Source of the DNA: Paenibacillus sp. FJAT-26967
Lineage (GTDB): Bacteria > Bacillota > Bacilli > Paenibacillales > NBRC-103111
Length of the DNA stretch: 56,943 nt
NCBI RefSeq assembly: GCF_001541095.1
Contig: NZ_LMXH01000014.1
Span: 1-56,943, forward strand
Direction: 5' to 3'
The translations under genes were made by a program, and so were the position numbers. Under the pieces are notes generated by a model. It saw only the letters and a list, made by a program, of their open reading frames with translations. It was not told the origin of the DNA and did no database searches. Each line of letters starts with the position of its first letter. Positions within the stretch are counted from its first letter, which is position 1. Shown piece after piece: positions 26,487-40,268 of this stretch.

Positions 26487-27318
26487 CCCGGACGATAAAC
26501 AACTAGAGGAACTTGAGAAGAGCACCTCTTCTCTCTTAAGAGGCTATTTGGTTACGACACCGACCAGCACAGATACTTCTGCCCTGCTTGGGCGCTTGCA
26601 GATCCACTTTGATGTCATACGAGAAAATGCCGGGAATGAAGCGCAACCGGATCCTGCCGTTCCTGTCCGCCCTTCTCTGCCGGCTCTGTGCAAGCATCAG
26701 TTCACTATGTATAACAAATGGTTCTGGCTCCTGAGTCTTGTGCTGTTCGCCATGCTTCTTATGATTAATTCGACGCTTCATATGAATGGTCCGCTTCCGG
26801 CCCGCTCCTCCTATTCTCTGGCTTTCCCCCTTCTGCTCGTATGCGGCTTCCTGTATCAACACCGGAGCTGGAATGAAGGGATGCGGATGATTGAGAGCGT
26901 TACGCCTTATCCACCCGCTCTGCTGATGTTCAGCCGCCTGATCGTACTGCTCTTCATGATTGCTGTTCTGGGTATAGCGGGGTCCCTTTACACCATTATG
27001 ACCCTGACTGAAGACTCCCGAATATTCTCTATGCTGCCTTTCGTGTTCGACTGGATAGCTCCCCTATTTCTCGTAAGCGGACTAACCGCCCTTGTCCTTA
27101 TGAAAAAAGGCATGTCCGCCGCGATCCTTGCAGCAGGATCCGGATGGGGGGCGGAACTGGCTGCGGAAGGCTGGCTGCGCCGTGAATTCCAGGATGCGGC
27201 ATGGAGCTGGACGCTCATCCTGCAGATCTCCTTAATAGCGGCAGGACTGCTGCTGCTATTAACCGCTTACCGCAGCAGCCTGCGGCTGGCAACGGTGCGA
27301 GGCTGGCAGTCTGTATGA
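26479..27318 (+). CDS. Membrane protein, candidate anti-sigma factor or permease subunit
   Basis: 279 residues. A soluble N-terminal part of about 75 residues is followed by six hydrophobic helices (about 80-275). The position right after the sigma gene, with overlapping start, suggests it restrains the sigma factor. The six-helix part instead looks like an ABC-2 membrane subunit for the ATPase that follows. No zinc-type H-x3-C-x2-C motif is present. The two roles could be combined. Confidence 0.6.
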   Translation: MHDPDDKQLEELEKSTSSLLRGYLVTTPTSTDTSALLGRLQIHFDVIRENAGNEAQPDPAVPVRPSLPALCKHQFTMYNKWFWLLSLVLFAMLLMINSTLHMNGPLPARSSYSLAFPLLLVCGFLYQHRSWNEGMRMIESVTPYPPALLMFSRLIVLLFMIAVLGIAGSLYTIMTLTEDSRIFSMLPFVFDWIAPLFLVSGLTALVLMKKGMSAAILAAGSGWGAELAAEGWLRREFQDAAWSWTLILQISLIAAGLLLLLTAYRSSLRLATVRGWQSV

Positions 27319-28163
27319 TCCGCCTGCATCAAGTGTCCCGCTCCTATAAAGGGCAGATCCGGCTGCAGGCAGATGATTTGCTGCTAACCACCGGTCTGAC
27401 CCTGCTCGTCGGCCGTAACGGCTCAGGGAAATCCACGCTGCTGCGGCTGCTCGCGACCGCAGATTTCCCTGATACCGGTGAAATCAGCTATCGGGAAGGA
27501 AGTCCGCGTGAGCAGCTCCCGCTTATCCGCAGCCGCATCGGCTACGTGCCCTCCGATGTGGAACTGCATGAAGACATGACGCCGCTGCGGCTGCTCAACT
27601 ATATGTGTCTGCTCAAAGGTGCAGACCCTAAGCAAGCCGATCGTCTGCTGGGTGAATTTGAGCTGCTTGACGTGAAGCGCAAGCGAATCGGAACTCTCTC
27701 CCAAGGCATGCAGCAGCGGCTGGCCATCTGCCAGGCACTCCTCGGATCGCCCCGGTATTTGCTGCTGGATGAGCCGCTTAATTATCTGGACTCCTTCCAG
27801 CGCAAAGCGGTCACCCGTATTCTGTACCGGTACGCCAGAACCTGTGTAATTCTGGTGGCTGCGCATGAGCTTTCCGAATGGAATGAAGCGGATCAACTGC
27901 TCTGGCTGGATGCAGGTATGCCTGCTTTTTACGGAACACCCCGGCTTTGGAGGCAGACCACGCTCCGGGTATGGCAAGGGATTCTTCCTGCCGATGCCCG
28001 GATAACTTCCTGGAAGGAAGCTTATGTAATGGTTAAGAAGCCTATAGGAAACAATGACTTGCAATGGCGCATATTCAGCCGTGATTGTCCCGGTCCTGGC
28101 TTCGAGGAAGTCGGAACTACCATCGAAGATGCGTATTTTATACGTTCCAGGCGGCTGGAATAA
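27315..28163 (+). CDS. Second ABC transporter ATP-binding protein
   Basis: 282 residues from the ATG at 27315, which overlaps the previous stop (ATGA). Walker A GRNGSGKST, signature LSQGMQQRL (SQG in place of SGG), Walker B LLLDEPLNYLD and the H-loop region VAAHELSEW are present. It differs enough from the first ATPase to be a separate partner, probably for the membrane protein just upstream. A strong terminator ends the operon 18 bases later. Confidence 0.9.
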   Translation: MIRLHQVSRSYKGQIRLQADDLLLTTGLTLLVGRNGSGKSTLLRLLATADFPDTGEISYREGSPREQLPLIRSRIGYVPSDVELHEDMTPLRLLNYMCLLKGADPKQADRLLGEFELLDVKRKRIGTLSQGMQQRLAICQALLGSPRYLLLDEPLNYLDSFQRKAVTRILYRYARTCVILVAAHELSEWNEADQLLWLDAGMPAFYGTPRLWRQTTLRVWQGILPADARITSWKEAYVMVKKPIGNNDLQWRIFSRDCPGPGFEEVGTTIEDAYFIRSRRLE

Positions 28164-28181
28164 GAAGTGACACCCTTAAGC

Positions 28182-28215
28182 CCGCTATTTCTGACTAGGA
28201 ATAGCGGTTTTTTTT
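28182..28215 (+). terminator. Terminator of the ABC/ECF operon
   Basis: CCGCTATT/AATAGCGG stem followed by eight T. Confidence 0.9.
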
Positions 28216-28246
28216 GCATAGGAAGATATTTTTGCCCGAAGTGCAG

Positions 28247-28269
28247 AACTCGCTGCTATTTGATTCGTC
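28247..28269 (+). promoter_or_regulatory. Candidate self-regulated ECF promoter
   Basis: AAC (28247-28249), 16 bases, CGTC (28266-28269), about 30 bases before the second ECF sigma gene. This is the classical SigM/SigX/SigW-type layout, so the sigma factor probably drives its own operon. Confidence 0.55.
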
Positions 28270-28299
28270 TATACTGTTGGAGAGGGGAGGGAGAAAGAC

Positions 28300-28860
28300 A
28301 TTTTAACGTACCAAGAGGAGCAGCTCGTCCAAGGGATGATCGCCGGCGATGAGGAATCCTTTCGTGAAATTGTCCGTGCCTATCGGAACTATGTATTTCA
28401 GATCGTTTTCTCAGTTGTCCGGCACCCAAAAGATGCCGAAGATGTGATGCAGGAAGTCTTTCTCAAGATGTTTACCTCCCTCCCCCACACCGAGGTAAAA
28501 GGTCTTAAGGCTTGGCTCTCCCGCGTTGCCGTCAATAAGGCGATAGATTATAAAAGAAAAGCGTACCGGCAGCGTGAGATGGCCACCGACGGCATGGAAG
28601 AAACCATGCCCCCTCCCTCCATGCTCCGCTCCGATACGGAAGATCCGCTCATTCACAAAGAATTTCGGGAACTCGTGATGCGCAAATTGAATGAGCTTCC
28701 CGAAAACTATAGAGACGTCCTTATTGCCTTTTATTATGAAGACAAATCATACCAGCAAATTGCAGACGAACAGGAAGTAACGGTACAAACCATCAAATCC
28801 AAGCTGTATCGGGCCAAACAATGGATCAAGCAGCACTGGAAGGAGGAAGAGTTTAAATGA
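28300..28860 (+). CDS. ECF-family RNA polymerase sigma factor, probable ATT start
   Basis: Region 2 (VQGMIAGDEESFREIVRAY, then AEDVMQEVFLKMF) and region 4 (LNELPENYRDVLIAFYYEDKSYQQIADEQEVTVQTIKSKL) are clear. The first in-frame ATG (28336) falls inside the usual GDEESF block and has no ribosome binding site. The open frame extends upstream through LTYQEEQLVQG, which fits the family N-terminus, to an ATT at 28300. GGGGAGGGAG ends about 9 bases before that codon. No ATG, GTG or TTG lies between the upstream stop and 28336. I therefore call an ATT start (186 residues); the ATG version would be 174. The anti-sigma gene overlaps its stop. Confidence 0.85.
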   Translation: MLTYQEEQLVQGMIAGDEESFREIVRAYRNYVFQIVFSVVRHPKDAEDVMQEVFLKMFTSLPHTEVKGLKAWLSRVAVNKAIDYKRKAYRQREMATDGMEETMPPPSMLRSDTEDPLIHKEFRELVMRKLNELPENYRDVLIAFYYEDKSYQQIADEQEVTVQTIKSKLYRAKQWIKQHWKEEEFK

Positions 28861-29426
28861 ACCCTGAGAATCATGTTCAGCGCAAGGAATGGCTGCGGTA
28901 TATTACCGGAGAGCTCACAGATGGCCGCCAGCGGAACCTTCTGGAGACTCACCTGTACGATTGTGATGTCTGTTTGGAAATTTATACAGAATGTATAGAA
29001 GCCATGGCAACTGCTCTTCCCCTTCCAGACCAGCCGGATGCCGATAGCCTGACCGACCGGGTTCTGCACCAGATTGCGGAAATTAGGGCGGGAGAAGAAA
29101 GAGAAGAAACAACTCCTCCGGTTATTGTAGATACAGCGGAGGAAAACGACAAACGTTCTAAATCCTCCAGAAGGATTCAGAAACAGAAAGTCCGGTCACC
29201 GAGACGGTTAGCTTTTATCCATTACTCTATAGCGGCAGCGGCTACACTCTTACTCATGACAACCGGTATTTTCGATAAAATGAAGGATGACGTGGCAGGA
29301 ATTCGTGCCGAAGCGCAGAAAACACAGCATGCGCCCGTATCCGAGAAGATCATGGAGCAGACCTTCACGTTCTTCGATACCCTGCAAGCTCAGAAATCCA
29401 AAGGAGGAAATTCTCTTGAACCCTAG
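28857..29426 (+). CDS. Zinc-type anti-sigma factor
   Basis: 189 residues with a zf-HC2-like motif H-x3-C-x2-C (THLYDCDVCLEIY, about residues 32-44) and one transmembrane helix (about 122-142), then a periplasm-facing tail with a helical EQTFTFFDTLQ. This is the architecture of membrane anti-sigma factors that hold an ECF sigma. Its ATG overlaps the sigma stop (ATGA). It probably releases the sigma factor on envelope stress. Confidence 0.85.
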   Translation: MNPENHVQRKEWLRYITGELTDGRQRNLLETHLYDCDVCLEIYTECIEAMATALPLPDQPDADSLTDRVLHQIAEIRAGEEREETTPPVIVDTAEENDKRSKSSRRIQKQKVRSPRRLAFIHYSIAAAATLLLMTTGIFDKMKDDVAGIRAEAQKTQHAPVSEKIMEQTFTFFDTLQAQKSKGGNSLEP

Positions 29427-30591
29427 ATCCAATACCGCTGCGCTGCTCCTTTCTTTCATACCCGGACTTGGCCACTTCTATTTATACCGCTATTTCCGAG
29501 CCTTCCTATACGGAGCGGGATTCTTCGGACCGCTTGGTCTGCTCTTCCTGCTGGCCATTACCAATAATATAGATGGCGACTTCGGCCTACTCCTGCTCCT
29601 TGTGGCTGGAGTTGTCTGGGTCATCAATCTGATTGATATGTTTGTGACTTTGGGCCACCGCAGGCCAACGGGGCAGCCGGGTTACTCGACCGATTATATC
29701 CCTCATAGCGCTGAGGATTATGGTCACGTCAACGGTCCACAAGCTCACGGTCCGATAGGCCCGGAGATGGCGGATGGCCCGGCAGGACCCGCTCCCCGCT
29801 ATCATCCGGGCGCCTATGAATGGCAGCGCAAGCAGGAGCGCCGCAGAATTATGCTGGCCTCCTTTATCCCCGGACTCGGCCATTATCAGCTCGGACTGAT
29901 GTACCGCGGTTTATCGGCTATGATCTTCTTCGTAGGAGCGGCCATTCTGATTTTCTTCGCCGGATCCTTGACCCATATGGAAGAGTTCTTCTTCTTCATT
30001 CTGGGACTTCCGGTTCTGTGGATTTACATCATTTTCGATGCTCTCCGTCAGCTCGAGAAGAAGCAGGAAGGATATGAACTGGTTGACCGCAGCTTCTTCG
30101 ATGATTTTCATGAGAGCCGTCATGAGGGCAGACGCAGCAAAACAATCGCCACCATTCTGGCTGTCTTCCCGGGAGCTGCCCATCTGTACTTGGGCCTACA
30201 AACAAGAGGACTTCAGCTTATGGCAGGATTCTTATTCTCGATCTATATAATGGACGTACTGAGGCTATCGCTGTTCCTGTTCTTGATCCCGATTTTCTGG
30301 TTCTACAGCTTCTTTGATGCTCTTCAGTATATTTCCAAACAGGACTATGAATTCCTCGATGACCGTCCTCTGTTTAAGGGATTGAAGCGGCACCAGCGAA
30401 AATTCGGTTTCCTCATCATTATTGTGGGCATCTACTACCTGACGAATGAAGTACTACTCGATGTGCTGCACAAATATTTCCCGTCCCATGACTGGCCCTA
30501 TTCACTTTCATCGTACTTTCAGACCTTTATCGTGGCCATGATTTTGATCGGAGGGGGCTTAACTCTTCTCTTTAACCGCTCAGACCGGTAG
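29416..30591 (+). CDS. Membrane protein with three PGLGHxxLG repeats
   Basis: 391 residues from a TTG at 29416, directly after AAGGAGGAAA and overlapping the anti-sigma gene by 11 bases. About eight hydrophobic helices. Three units carry a similar phrase: FIPGLGHFYL near residue 14, FIPGLGHYQLGLMYRG near 155, and VFPGAAHLYLGLQTRG near 255. These look like a triplicated TM2-type helical hairpin. A Pro/Gly/His-rich loop separates units one and two. The last two helices resemble the LiaF/LiaI-type membrane end. As third gene of an ECF operon it is likely an envelope-stress protein; function unknown. Confidence 0.75.
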   Translation: MNPRSNTAALLLSFIPGLGHFYLYRYFRAFLYGAGFFGPLGLLFLLAITNNIDGDFGLLLLLVAGVVWVINLIDMFVTLGHRRPTGQPGYSTDYIPHSAEDYGHVNGPQAHGPIGPEMADGPAGPAPRYHPGAYEWQRKQERRRIMLASFIPGLGHYQLGLMYRGLSAMIFFVGAAILIFFAGSLTHMEEFFFFILGLPVLWIYIIFDALRQLEKKQEGYELVDRSFFDDFHESRHEGRRSKTIATILAVFPGAAHLYLGLQTRGLQLMAGFLFSIYIMDVLRLSLFLFLIPIFWFYSFFDALQYISKQDYEFLDDRPLFKGLKRHQRKFGFLIIIVGIYYLTNEVLLDVLHKYFPSHDWPYSLSSYFQTFIVAMILIGGGLTLLFNRSDR

Positions 30592-30652
30592 GACATATGA
30601 ACTCCAAGCAGAATTAAAATACAATCGTTTTTTATAACGATGAAAAAAGCTC

Positions 30653-30701
30653 AAATAAACAAGCTGGCGACGGTATTCTACCGCTGCCAGCTTGTTTATT
30701 T
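30653..30701. terminator. Bidirectional terminator
   Basis: A 16-base perfect stem (AAATAAACAAGCTGGC and its complement) between convergent genes, with A/T-rich flanks that serve both directions. Confidence 0.85.
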
Positions 30702-30793
30702 GTGAGGTTGTGGTCGTTGTCCGCTAATGCCTTTGAGCCTTTGGTCAAGGAGTATGTGACTTACTTTCTAAATGGTGCTGCTACTTGCTCAGC

Positions 30794-35484
<4,691 letters not shown>

Positions 35485-35598
35485 ATCTCTCCAATCTCCT
35501 TGTTGTCCAAACTTGCGGTTTAACCACCTGGGTGCCTTTTGTTTGCTGATGGTTCAACCCTTGCTCCCCTTAATACCAGCTGCACGTCAACGCCGGCT

Positions 35599-36408
35599 TT
35601 ACTTAATGCCCGTCGTCGAAATGCCCTCGACGATATACTTTTGAGCCAGGAAAAACACGGTAAGCGGAGGCAGACAAATGATCGTCGTTACGGCCATAAC
35701 CGAAGTCATGTCAACACCGAACATCCCTTTGAATTGAGCCAAGCCCAGCGTCAGCGTGTACATACTCGCATCGTTCAAGAAAATGAGCGGTCCGAGATAA
35801 TCGTTCCACGTGTCCAGCATATTAAAGACACTTACAAGCACTAGTGCCGGAAACATAAGAGGAATAATAATTTTCGTGAAAATCTTCAGATCCCCCGCAC
35901 CGTCGATTTTAGCTGCTTCCTCAAGTTCCGTGGGAATGGTCATAATAAACTGCCTGAGCAGGAAAATATAAAACGCCGAGCCGAACCAGGACGGAACAAT
36001 CAGAGGCTTAAGCGTATTGATCCAGCCCAGGAAATTAAACTCCATGTATAACGGAATCATCGTAACGTCCCATGGAATCATCATGGTGGCCAGCACGACC
36101 ATGAACAGGGTATCACGTCCCTTGAAACGGAATCGCGCAAAACCGTACGCAACCAAGGACGATGAGATCAATTGACCGATGTTGCACAGCACAGTAACGG
36201 TCAGGGAGTTTTTTAGAAACAAGGTAAAGGGCTGTATGGTCCATGCCTTGGCGAAGTTCTCCCAGTGAAGCTCAGACGGAATCCATTTGGGCGGATACAT
36301 GTATACTTCTTCCGGGCTCTTGAGAGCGGTTGTAACCAGCCAGAAGAACGGCATCAGGAACAACAGCGAGAAAAACAGCAGCAGGGCATATGTGAGCACT
36401 TTCTTCAT
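35599..36408 (-). CDS. Sugar ABC transporter permease (MalG/YesQ type)
   Basis: 269 residues, six transmembrane helices. The EAA loop (EEAAKIDGAGDLKIFTKIIIPLMFP) needed for ATPase contact is intact. Together with the neighbouring MalF-type permease and the lipoprotein it forms a CUT1 importer. No ATPase gene lies here; such systems commonly share an MsmX-like ATPase encoded elsewhere. The ATG follows GTGAGGTAATG, 21 bases after the partner permease. Confidence 0.93.
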   Translation of the reverse strand: MKKVLTYALLLFFSLLFLMPFFWLVTTALKSPEEVYMYPPKWIPSELHWENFAKAWTIQPFTLFLKNSLTVTVLCNIGQLISSSLVAYGFARFRFKGRDTLFMVVLATMMIPWDVTMIPLYMEFNFLGWINTLKPLIVPSWFGSAFYIFLLRQFIMTIPTELEEAAKIDGAGDLKIFTKIIIPLMFPALVLVSVFNMLDTWNDYLGPLIFLNDASMYTLTLGLAQFKGMFGVDMTSVMAVTTIICLPPLTVFFLAQKYIVEGISTTGIK

Positions 36409-36429
36409 GTCATTACCTCACAATCGTCT

Positions 36430-37392
36430 TTACAGCGCTTTGCGCTTCGTTTTCCGGGCTTTGGTCTTCTTCAGTTCACCTTCGTAATAAACGAACATGG
36501 AGGTCGAGCGGAAGACCAACATCGTCAGTACGAGCACGATCAAGAACATAACCCAGGCGTTCGCTGCGGAATAGCCCATTTTGAAATATTTAAAAGCGTT
36601 CTCATATACATACATAGCGTAAAAATAAGTCGAATTTAGCGGCCCTCCGCCCGTAAGCGTCAATGCGAGGGTAAGCTGCTGGAAAGCGGCTATGATCGAT
36701 GTAATCAGGTTAAAAAGCAGGGTCGGCCCCAGCATGGGAAGTGTAATTCGGATAAACCGTTTGAACGCGCCCGCACCGTCCAACTCGGCGGCTTCGTACA
36801 AATCGCCGGGAATATTTTTCAGCCCCGCCAGGAAAATCAGCATCATGGACCCTTGCGCCCACAGACTGGCGGCGACCATCGCGATCATCGACCAGCTCGG
36901 CTCACGCAGCCAATCCGGTCCGGTAATGCCGATCAGAGACAAGAAATAATTGAGAATACCGTATTCTCCGCTGTATACCCAGGCCCAAATCATGGCCAAG
37001 GCAACGCCCGAGATGACGGAAGGCAAGTAGAACACGGTCCGGAAAATGCCGCTTCCCCGGACGTTCTGATTGAGCAGAACAGCCAGCAGAAGGGCGACAG
37101 CGAGATTGAGCGGTACGAAAATGGCGGCAAACCGGATCGTTACGCCCATGGAATGCCAGAATAAAGGATCATTTGTGAACATATTCACATAGTTTTGAAA
37201 GCCGATAAAGGTTCGTTCGCCGACAATAGGCCAATCGAAAAAGGAAATGACGAGCGAGAACAAGAGGGGTCCGAGCGTAAAGGCCACGAACCCGATCATC
37301 CAGGGAAGAATGAAGAGGTAGGGGGTTAGCCTGCCTCTTCTCCAGATGCTGCGCCGCACGCCTTTTTGAAGCTGCAAGGTGTTTGGTTGCAT
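36430..37392 (-). CDS. Sugar ABC transporter permease (MalF/YesP type)
   Basis: 320 residues with six helices, the LFILPWMIGFVAFTLGP first-helix phrase common to CUT1 MalF-type permeases, and an EAA loop (YEAAELDGAGAFKRFIRITLPMLGP). It pairs with the MalG-type gene just downstream and lies 39 bases after the binding-protein gene. The three are most likely one transcript. Confidence 0.93.
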   Translation of the reverse strand: MQPNTLQLQKGVRRSIWRRGRLTPYLFILPWMIGFVAFTLGPLLFSLVISFFDWPIVGERTFIGFQNYVNMFTNDPLFWHSMGVTIRFAAIFVPLNLAVALLLAVLLNQNVRGSGIFRTVFYLPSVISGVALAMIWAWVYSGEYGILNYFLSLIGITGPDWLREPSWSMIAMVAASLWAQGSMMLIFLAGLKNIPGDLYEAAELDGAGAFKRFIRITLPMLGPTLLFNLITSIIAAFQQLTLALTLTGGGPLNSTYFYAMYVYENAFKYFKMGYSAANAWVMFLIVLVLTMLVFRSTSMFVYYEGELKKTKARKTKRKAL

Positions 37393-37431
37393 AGGCTCAC
37401 TTCCGTTTCCCTAACGGGTTATTTGAGAAAA

Positions 37432-38700
37432 TTATTTGAAAAACTTTTGGGAATCACGCACAGCCGTGTCCATAGAATCCTGCGCGTTTTGTCCAAGCAT
37501 AATGGCGTTGATGGCCGAAGTTAAGTTGCGGTTGACCTCGTTCCATTTGGGGCTGAGCAGGAAAGCCGGGGTATTGTCGCTTGCTTCGAGCATCGTGTAG
37601 AAAGCTTTATACACCGGGTCCTGATCGAGCTTGTTGCCTTCCACAATGCTTTTGCGCACCGGCAGGTCACTCGTCCGAAGCTTGATCGCGTCCTCGGAAG
37701 CATAGTATTTGATGAATTCCCACGCTTCTTCTTTGTGCTTGGAGTTTTTGGACATCGAGACCGCAGACTCGGCGATTACGCCTTTGACCGGCTTGCCGGC
37801 AAAGACCGGCATCGAAACCGTACCGACATCAACCTTGGCTTCCTTGAATCCGTCCAACGGCCAAATGCCGCTCTCCCACATGGCGATTTTGCCAGCTTTG
37901 AAAATATCGTCTCCCGATTGTTGGTTCTTGCCCCCTACAATCACGGCCGTCTTGGATTTGACGAGGTCGCCGATCATTCCGACCGCCTCTACCGCCGGCT
38001 TGCCGTTCATGTAGCCTTCGATCGTTTTGCCGTCCTCCGAGATAAAGCTGCCGCCATTGCTCCAGACAATTCCTTGAAGATCGTACGGATCGTTCTCCGC
38101 CCGGACCCCGAAGCCGTACTGCTTTTTGGCCGGGTTGGTCAGCTTCTGGGCTGCGATTTTGAATTCATCCCACGTCCAGCCTTCTTTGGGCTGGGGAACG
38201 CCTGCTTCGTCGAACAGCTTTTTGTTGTAATACATTACTCTTGTCGTGAACCCCGCCGGTACTCCGTAAGCGGTTCCATCAATCTTCACGTAATTTAGCA
38301 GGCCTGGATAAAAATCATCCAGCTTCAGCGTGCTATCGCTTTTCATTCTCTCTTCGAGAGGCTCAAGATTTTTGTGATACGTCGGGAAATCCCACATATA
38401 CATCACATCCGGCGCATTGTTGGCCCCAATCGAAGCAGCCAGCTTCTGGTCGAATCCGTCCCCGTAAGCCTCGACCTGCACCTTCACATTCGGATGCTTG
38501 GCTTCGAAGTTCCTGGCAATCGTTTCCTGAATTTTGAGCAGATCGCCGGTATCCCAGGTAGCGAAGCGCAGAGTCACTTTGCCGCCGCTGGCGTCGGAGC
38601 TCCCTTCCCCCTGGCCTTCTCCCTGCTTGGTGCTGCAGCCCGACAGGGCAAGAGCGGTAACTATCGATCCTGTAAGCGCGAGAACAAGCATCTTTTTCAT
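37432..38700 (-). CDS. Extracellular sugar-binding lipoprotein
   Basis: 422 residues, solute-binding protein family 1. The lipobox reads LALSGCS with Cys22, so it is anchored to the membrane by a lipid. The mature part is the two-lobe fold (TLRFATWDTGD near the start, EEAWEFIKYYASEDAI near the C-terminus). GGGGGGAAC precedes the ATG. Upstream lies a weak cre-like site. It delivers an oligosaccharide or sugar to the two permeases; the substrate is unknown, and lacZ nearby suggests a galactoside. Confidence 0.93.
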   Translation of the reverse strand: MKKMLVLALTGSIVTALALSGCSTKQGEGQGEGSSDASGGKVTLRFATWDTGDLLKIQETIARNFEAKHPNVKVQVEAYGDGFDQKLAASIGANNAPDVMYMWDFPTYHKNLEPLEERMKSDSTLKLDDFYPGLLNYVKIDGTAYGVPAGFTTRVMYYNKKLFDEAGVPQPKEGWTWDEFKIAAQKLTNPAKKQYGFGVRAENDPYDLQGIVWSNGGSFISEDGKTIEGYMNGKPAVEAVGMIGDLVKSKTAVIVGGKNQQSGDDIFKAGKIAMWESGIWPLDGFKEAKVDVGTVSMPVFAGKPVKGVIAESAVSMSKNSKHKEEAWEFIKYYASEDAIKLRTSDLPVRKSIVEGNKLDQDPVYKAFYTMLEASDNTPAFLLSPKWNEVNRNLTSAINAIMLGQNAQDSMDTAVRDSQKFFK

Positions 38701-38769
38701 AAAGTTCCCCCCATAAACATCTTAGGTGTGATGTGATGAATGCTTTGAATTGATTTCAGTTTACGGTAA

Positions 38770-38783
38770 ATAAAGCGTTTTCA
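38770..38783. promoter_or_regulatory. cre-like site upstream of the sugar-binding protein
   Basis: ATAAAGCGTTTTCA resembles the CcpA operator TGNNANCGNTNNCA, with the first two positions different. Confidence 0.3.
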
Positions 38784-38911
38784 AAACGGAAGAATGTCCG
38801 AAAAAAAGTGCTGCTTTGCCCACTATTCCGCCGAATTCCGGTAAAGGTGCCACTACGTCCGGCGCAAAGGGGTGTTTTTATACGGCGATCTGTTTCCCGG
38901 GAAAAAAAGAA

Positions 38912-38931
38912 GGTTTCCCCTCCGGGAAACC
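38912..38931 (-). terminator. Terminator of the two-component operon
   Basis: On the minus strand GGTTTCCC/GGGAAACC with a 4-base loop, then TTC and TTTTTTT. Confidence 0.85.
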
Positions 38932-38945
38932 GTACTGGCTGAGAG

Positions 38946-40268
38946 CTAGCAAATATGTGTCGTCCGCCGCTCCGTGCGATAATGACTCGGGGTCTGACCC
39001 GTGCAGCGCTTGAACCACTTGCTGAAATATTTCGCATCCGGCATGCCGACCCGCTCCGCGATATCCTGCACGGTCAGCTTCGAAGTGCTCAGCAGCTCCG
39101 AAGCGATCCCAAGCTTCGTTCGGCAGGTGAATGCCACGAAGCTTTCGCCTACCACGCGCTTGAAGAGCGTGCTGAAATGGCTGCGGCTCAGTCCGACCTC
39201 ATGGGCCGCTTCCGCGACGGAGAGCTGGGAATCGGCCTGCTCGACGATCAGGCGCACAGCCGCGGCAATCGGCTCGGGCCACTCGCCTATGCGCACGCGG
39301 TGACGCGTCTCCAGCTCGATACGGCCGTGCAGGCGGCGCACCTCCGCCAACCATCCCTCGCCTCCCGCGAACGCCGTACCCTCCGTCCAGCGCAGCTGCG
39401 GGTCCGCCGCTTTGCGCGCGCATAGGCGGGCGTTCCATGTCTGCCGCTCTCCCTGCGGGACGAGCAGCAGCACATGCTGCCCGCTGAGGGCCACTGCCAC
39501 GCAGAGGCCTGCGGAGGCAAGACCTGTGGCCAGCCGTGCGGCACAGGTGGCGGGGCCCGGCTCGGTCACAGGCCCGGATACTGTTTCGGCCGAGATGCCG
39601 GTGCTTAAGCTGTTAGCGTCAGGGAAGACGCTTCCTCCCGTCTCACCTGCAAGGGCGTCTCTGCCGCTAGCGCCTACGCTGTCTCCGCAGCCAATCAGGT
39701 AAGGCACCGTCGGCTCGCGCATCCATCCCCACTCCCCTTCGAGCAGCCTCTCCAGCTCGGCGGGGAAGCGGTCGCGGATTCCATGCAGCCATTCGCGGAG
39801 CGATCCTTCCACACCGGCGGATTTGTCTGCGCCGGATGCCTCGTCTCGCCCGGACTGAGGGAACGGCTGCCCGCGGAACTTTATGAGTTCGCTGCGGAAG
39901 CCTTCCAGATACTCCCCCAGCTCCTCGTCGCTGAAATCGGTTTTGAGCAGATAGCCGGACGCGCCGTACTTGATGCCCTGCTTTGCATATTCGAAATCGC
40001 GATGGCAGCTGAGCAGCAGCGCTTTTGTCTGTGGAGCATGCTCCTTAATCTTGCGGATCAGCTCGATTCCCGTCATCCCCGGCATTACGATATCCGTAAT
40101 GACAACCTCCGGCTTATGCTCCAGGAAAGCTTCCCAGGCCCGGGTACCGTTCGGCGCATCTGCAACGACCTCCATCCCGTAGCGTGCCCATGGCACGGTG
40201 CTGACCAGCCCTCTGCGGATAATCACTTCATCGTCGGCAATCAGTACCCGTATAGACATATCACTCAT
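38946..40268 (-). CDS. AraC-type response regulator (YesN family)
   Basis: 440 residues. N-terminal receiver (IRVLIADDE, then phosphoacceptor Asp in VVITDIVMPG), a long middle region rich in Gly/Ala, and a C-terminal AraC double helix-turn-helix (VAEAAHEVGLSRSHFSTLFK, then VQDIAERVGMPDAKYFSKWFK). I use the ATG at 40268, which shares a base with the kinase stop (TGATG) and has AAGGAGG in front. The partner kinase lies directly upstream. YesMN-type pairs usually activate a neighbouring sugar importer, so the ABC genes downstream are the expected target. Confidence 0.92.
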   Translation of the reverse strand: MSDMSIRVLIADDEVIIRRGLVSTVPWARYGMEVVADAPNGTRAWEAFLEHKPEVVITDIVMPGMTGIELIRKIKEHAPQTKALLLSCHRDFEYAKQGIKYGASGYLLKTDFSDEELGEYLEGFRSELIKFRGQPFPQSGRDEASGADKSAGVEGSLREWLHGIRDRFPAELERLLEGEWGWMREPTVPYLIGCGDSVGASGRDALAGETGGSVFPDANSLSTGISAETVSGPVTEPGPATCAARLATGLASAGLCVAVALSGQHVLLLVPQGERQTWNARLCARKAADPQLRWTEGTAFAGGEGWLAEVRRLHGRIELETRHRVRIGEWPEPIAAAVRLIVEQADSQLSVAEAAHEVGLSRSHFSTLFKRVVGESFVAFTCRTKLGIASELLSTSKLTVQDIAERVGMPDAKYFSKWFKRCTGQTPSHYRTERRTTHIC

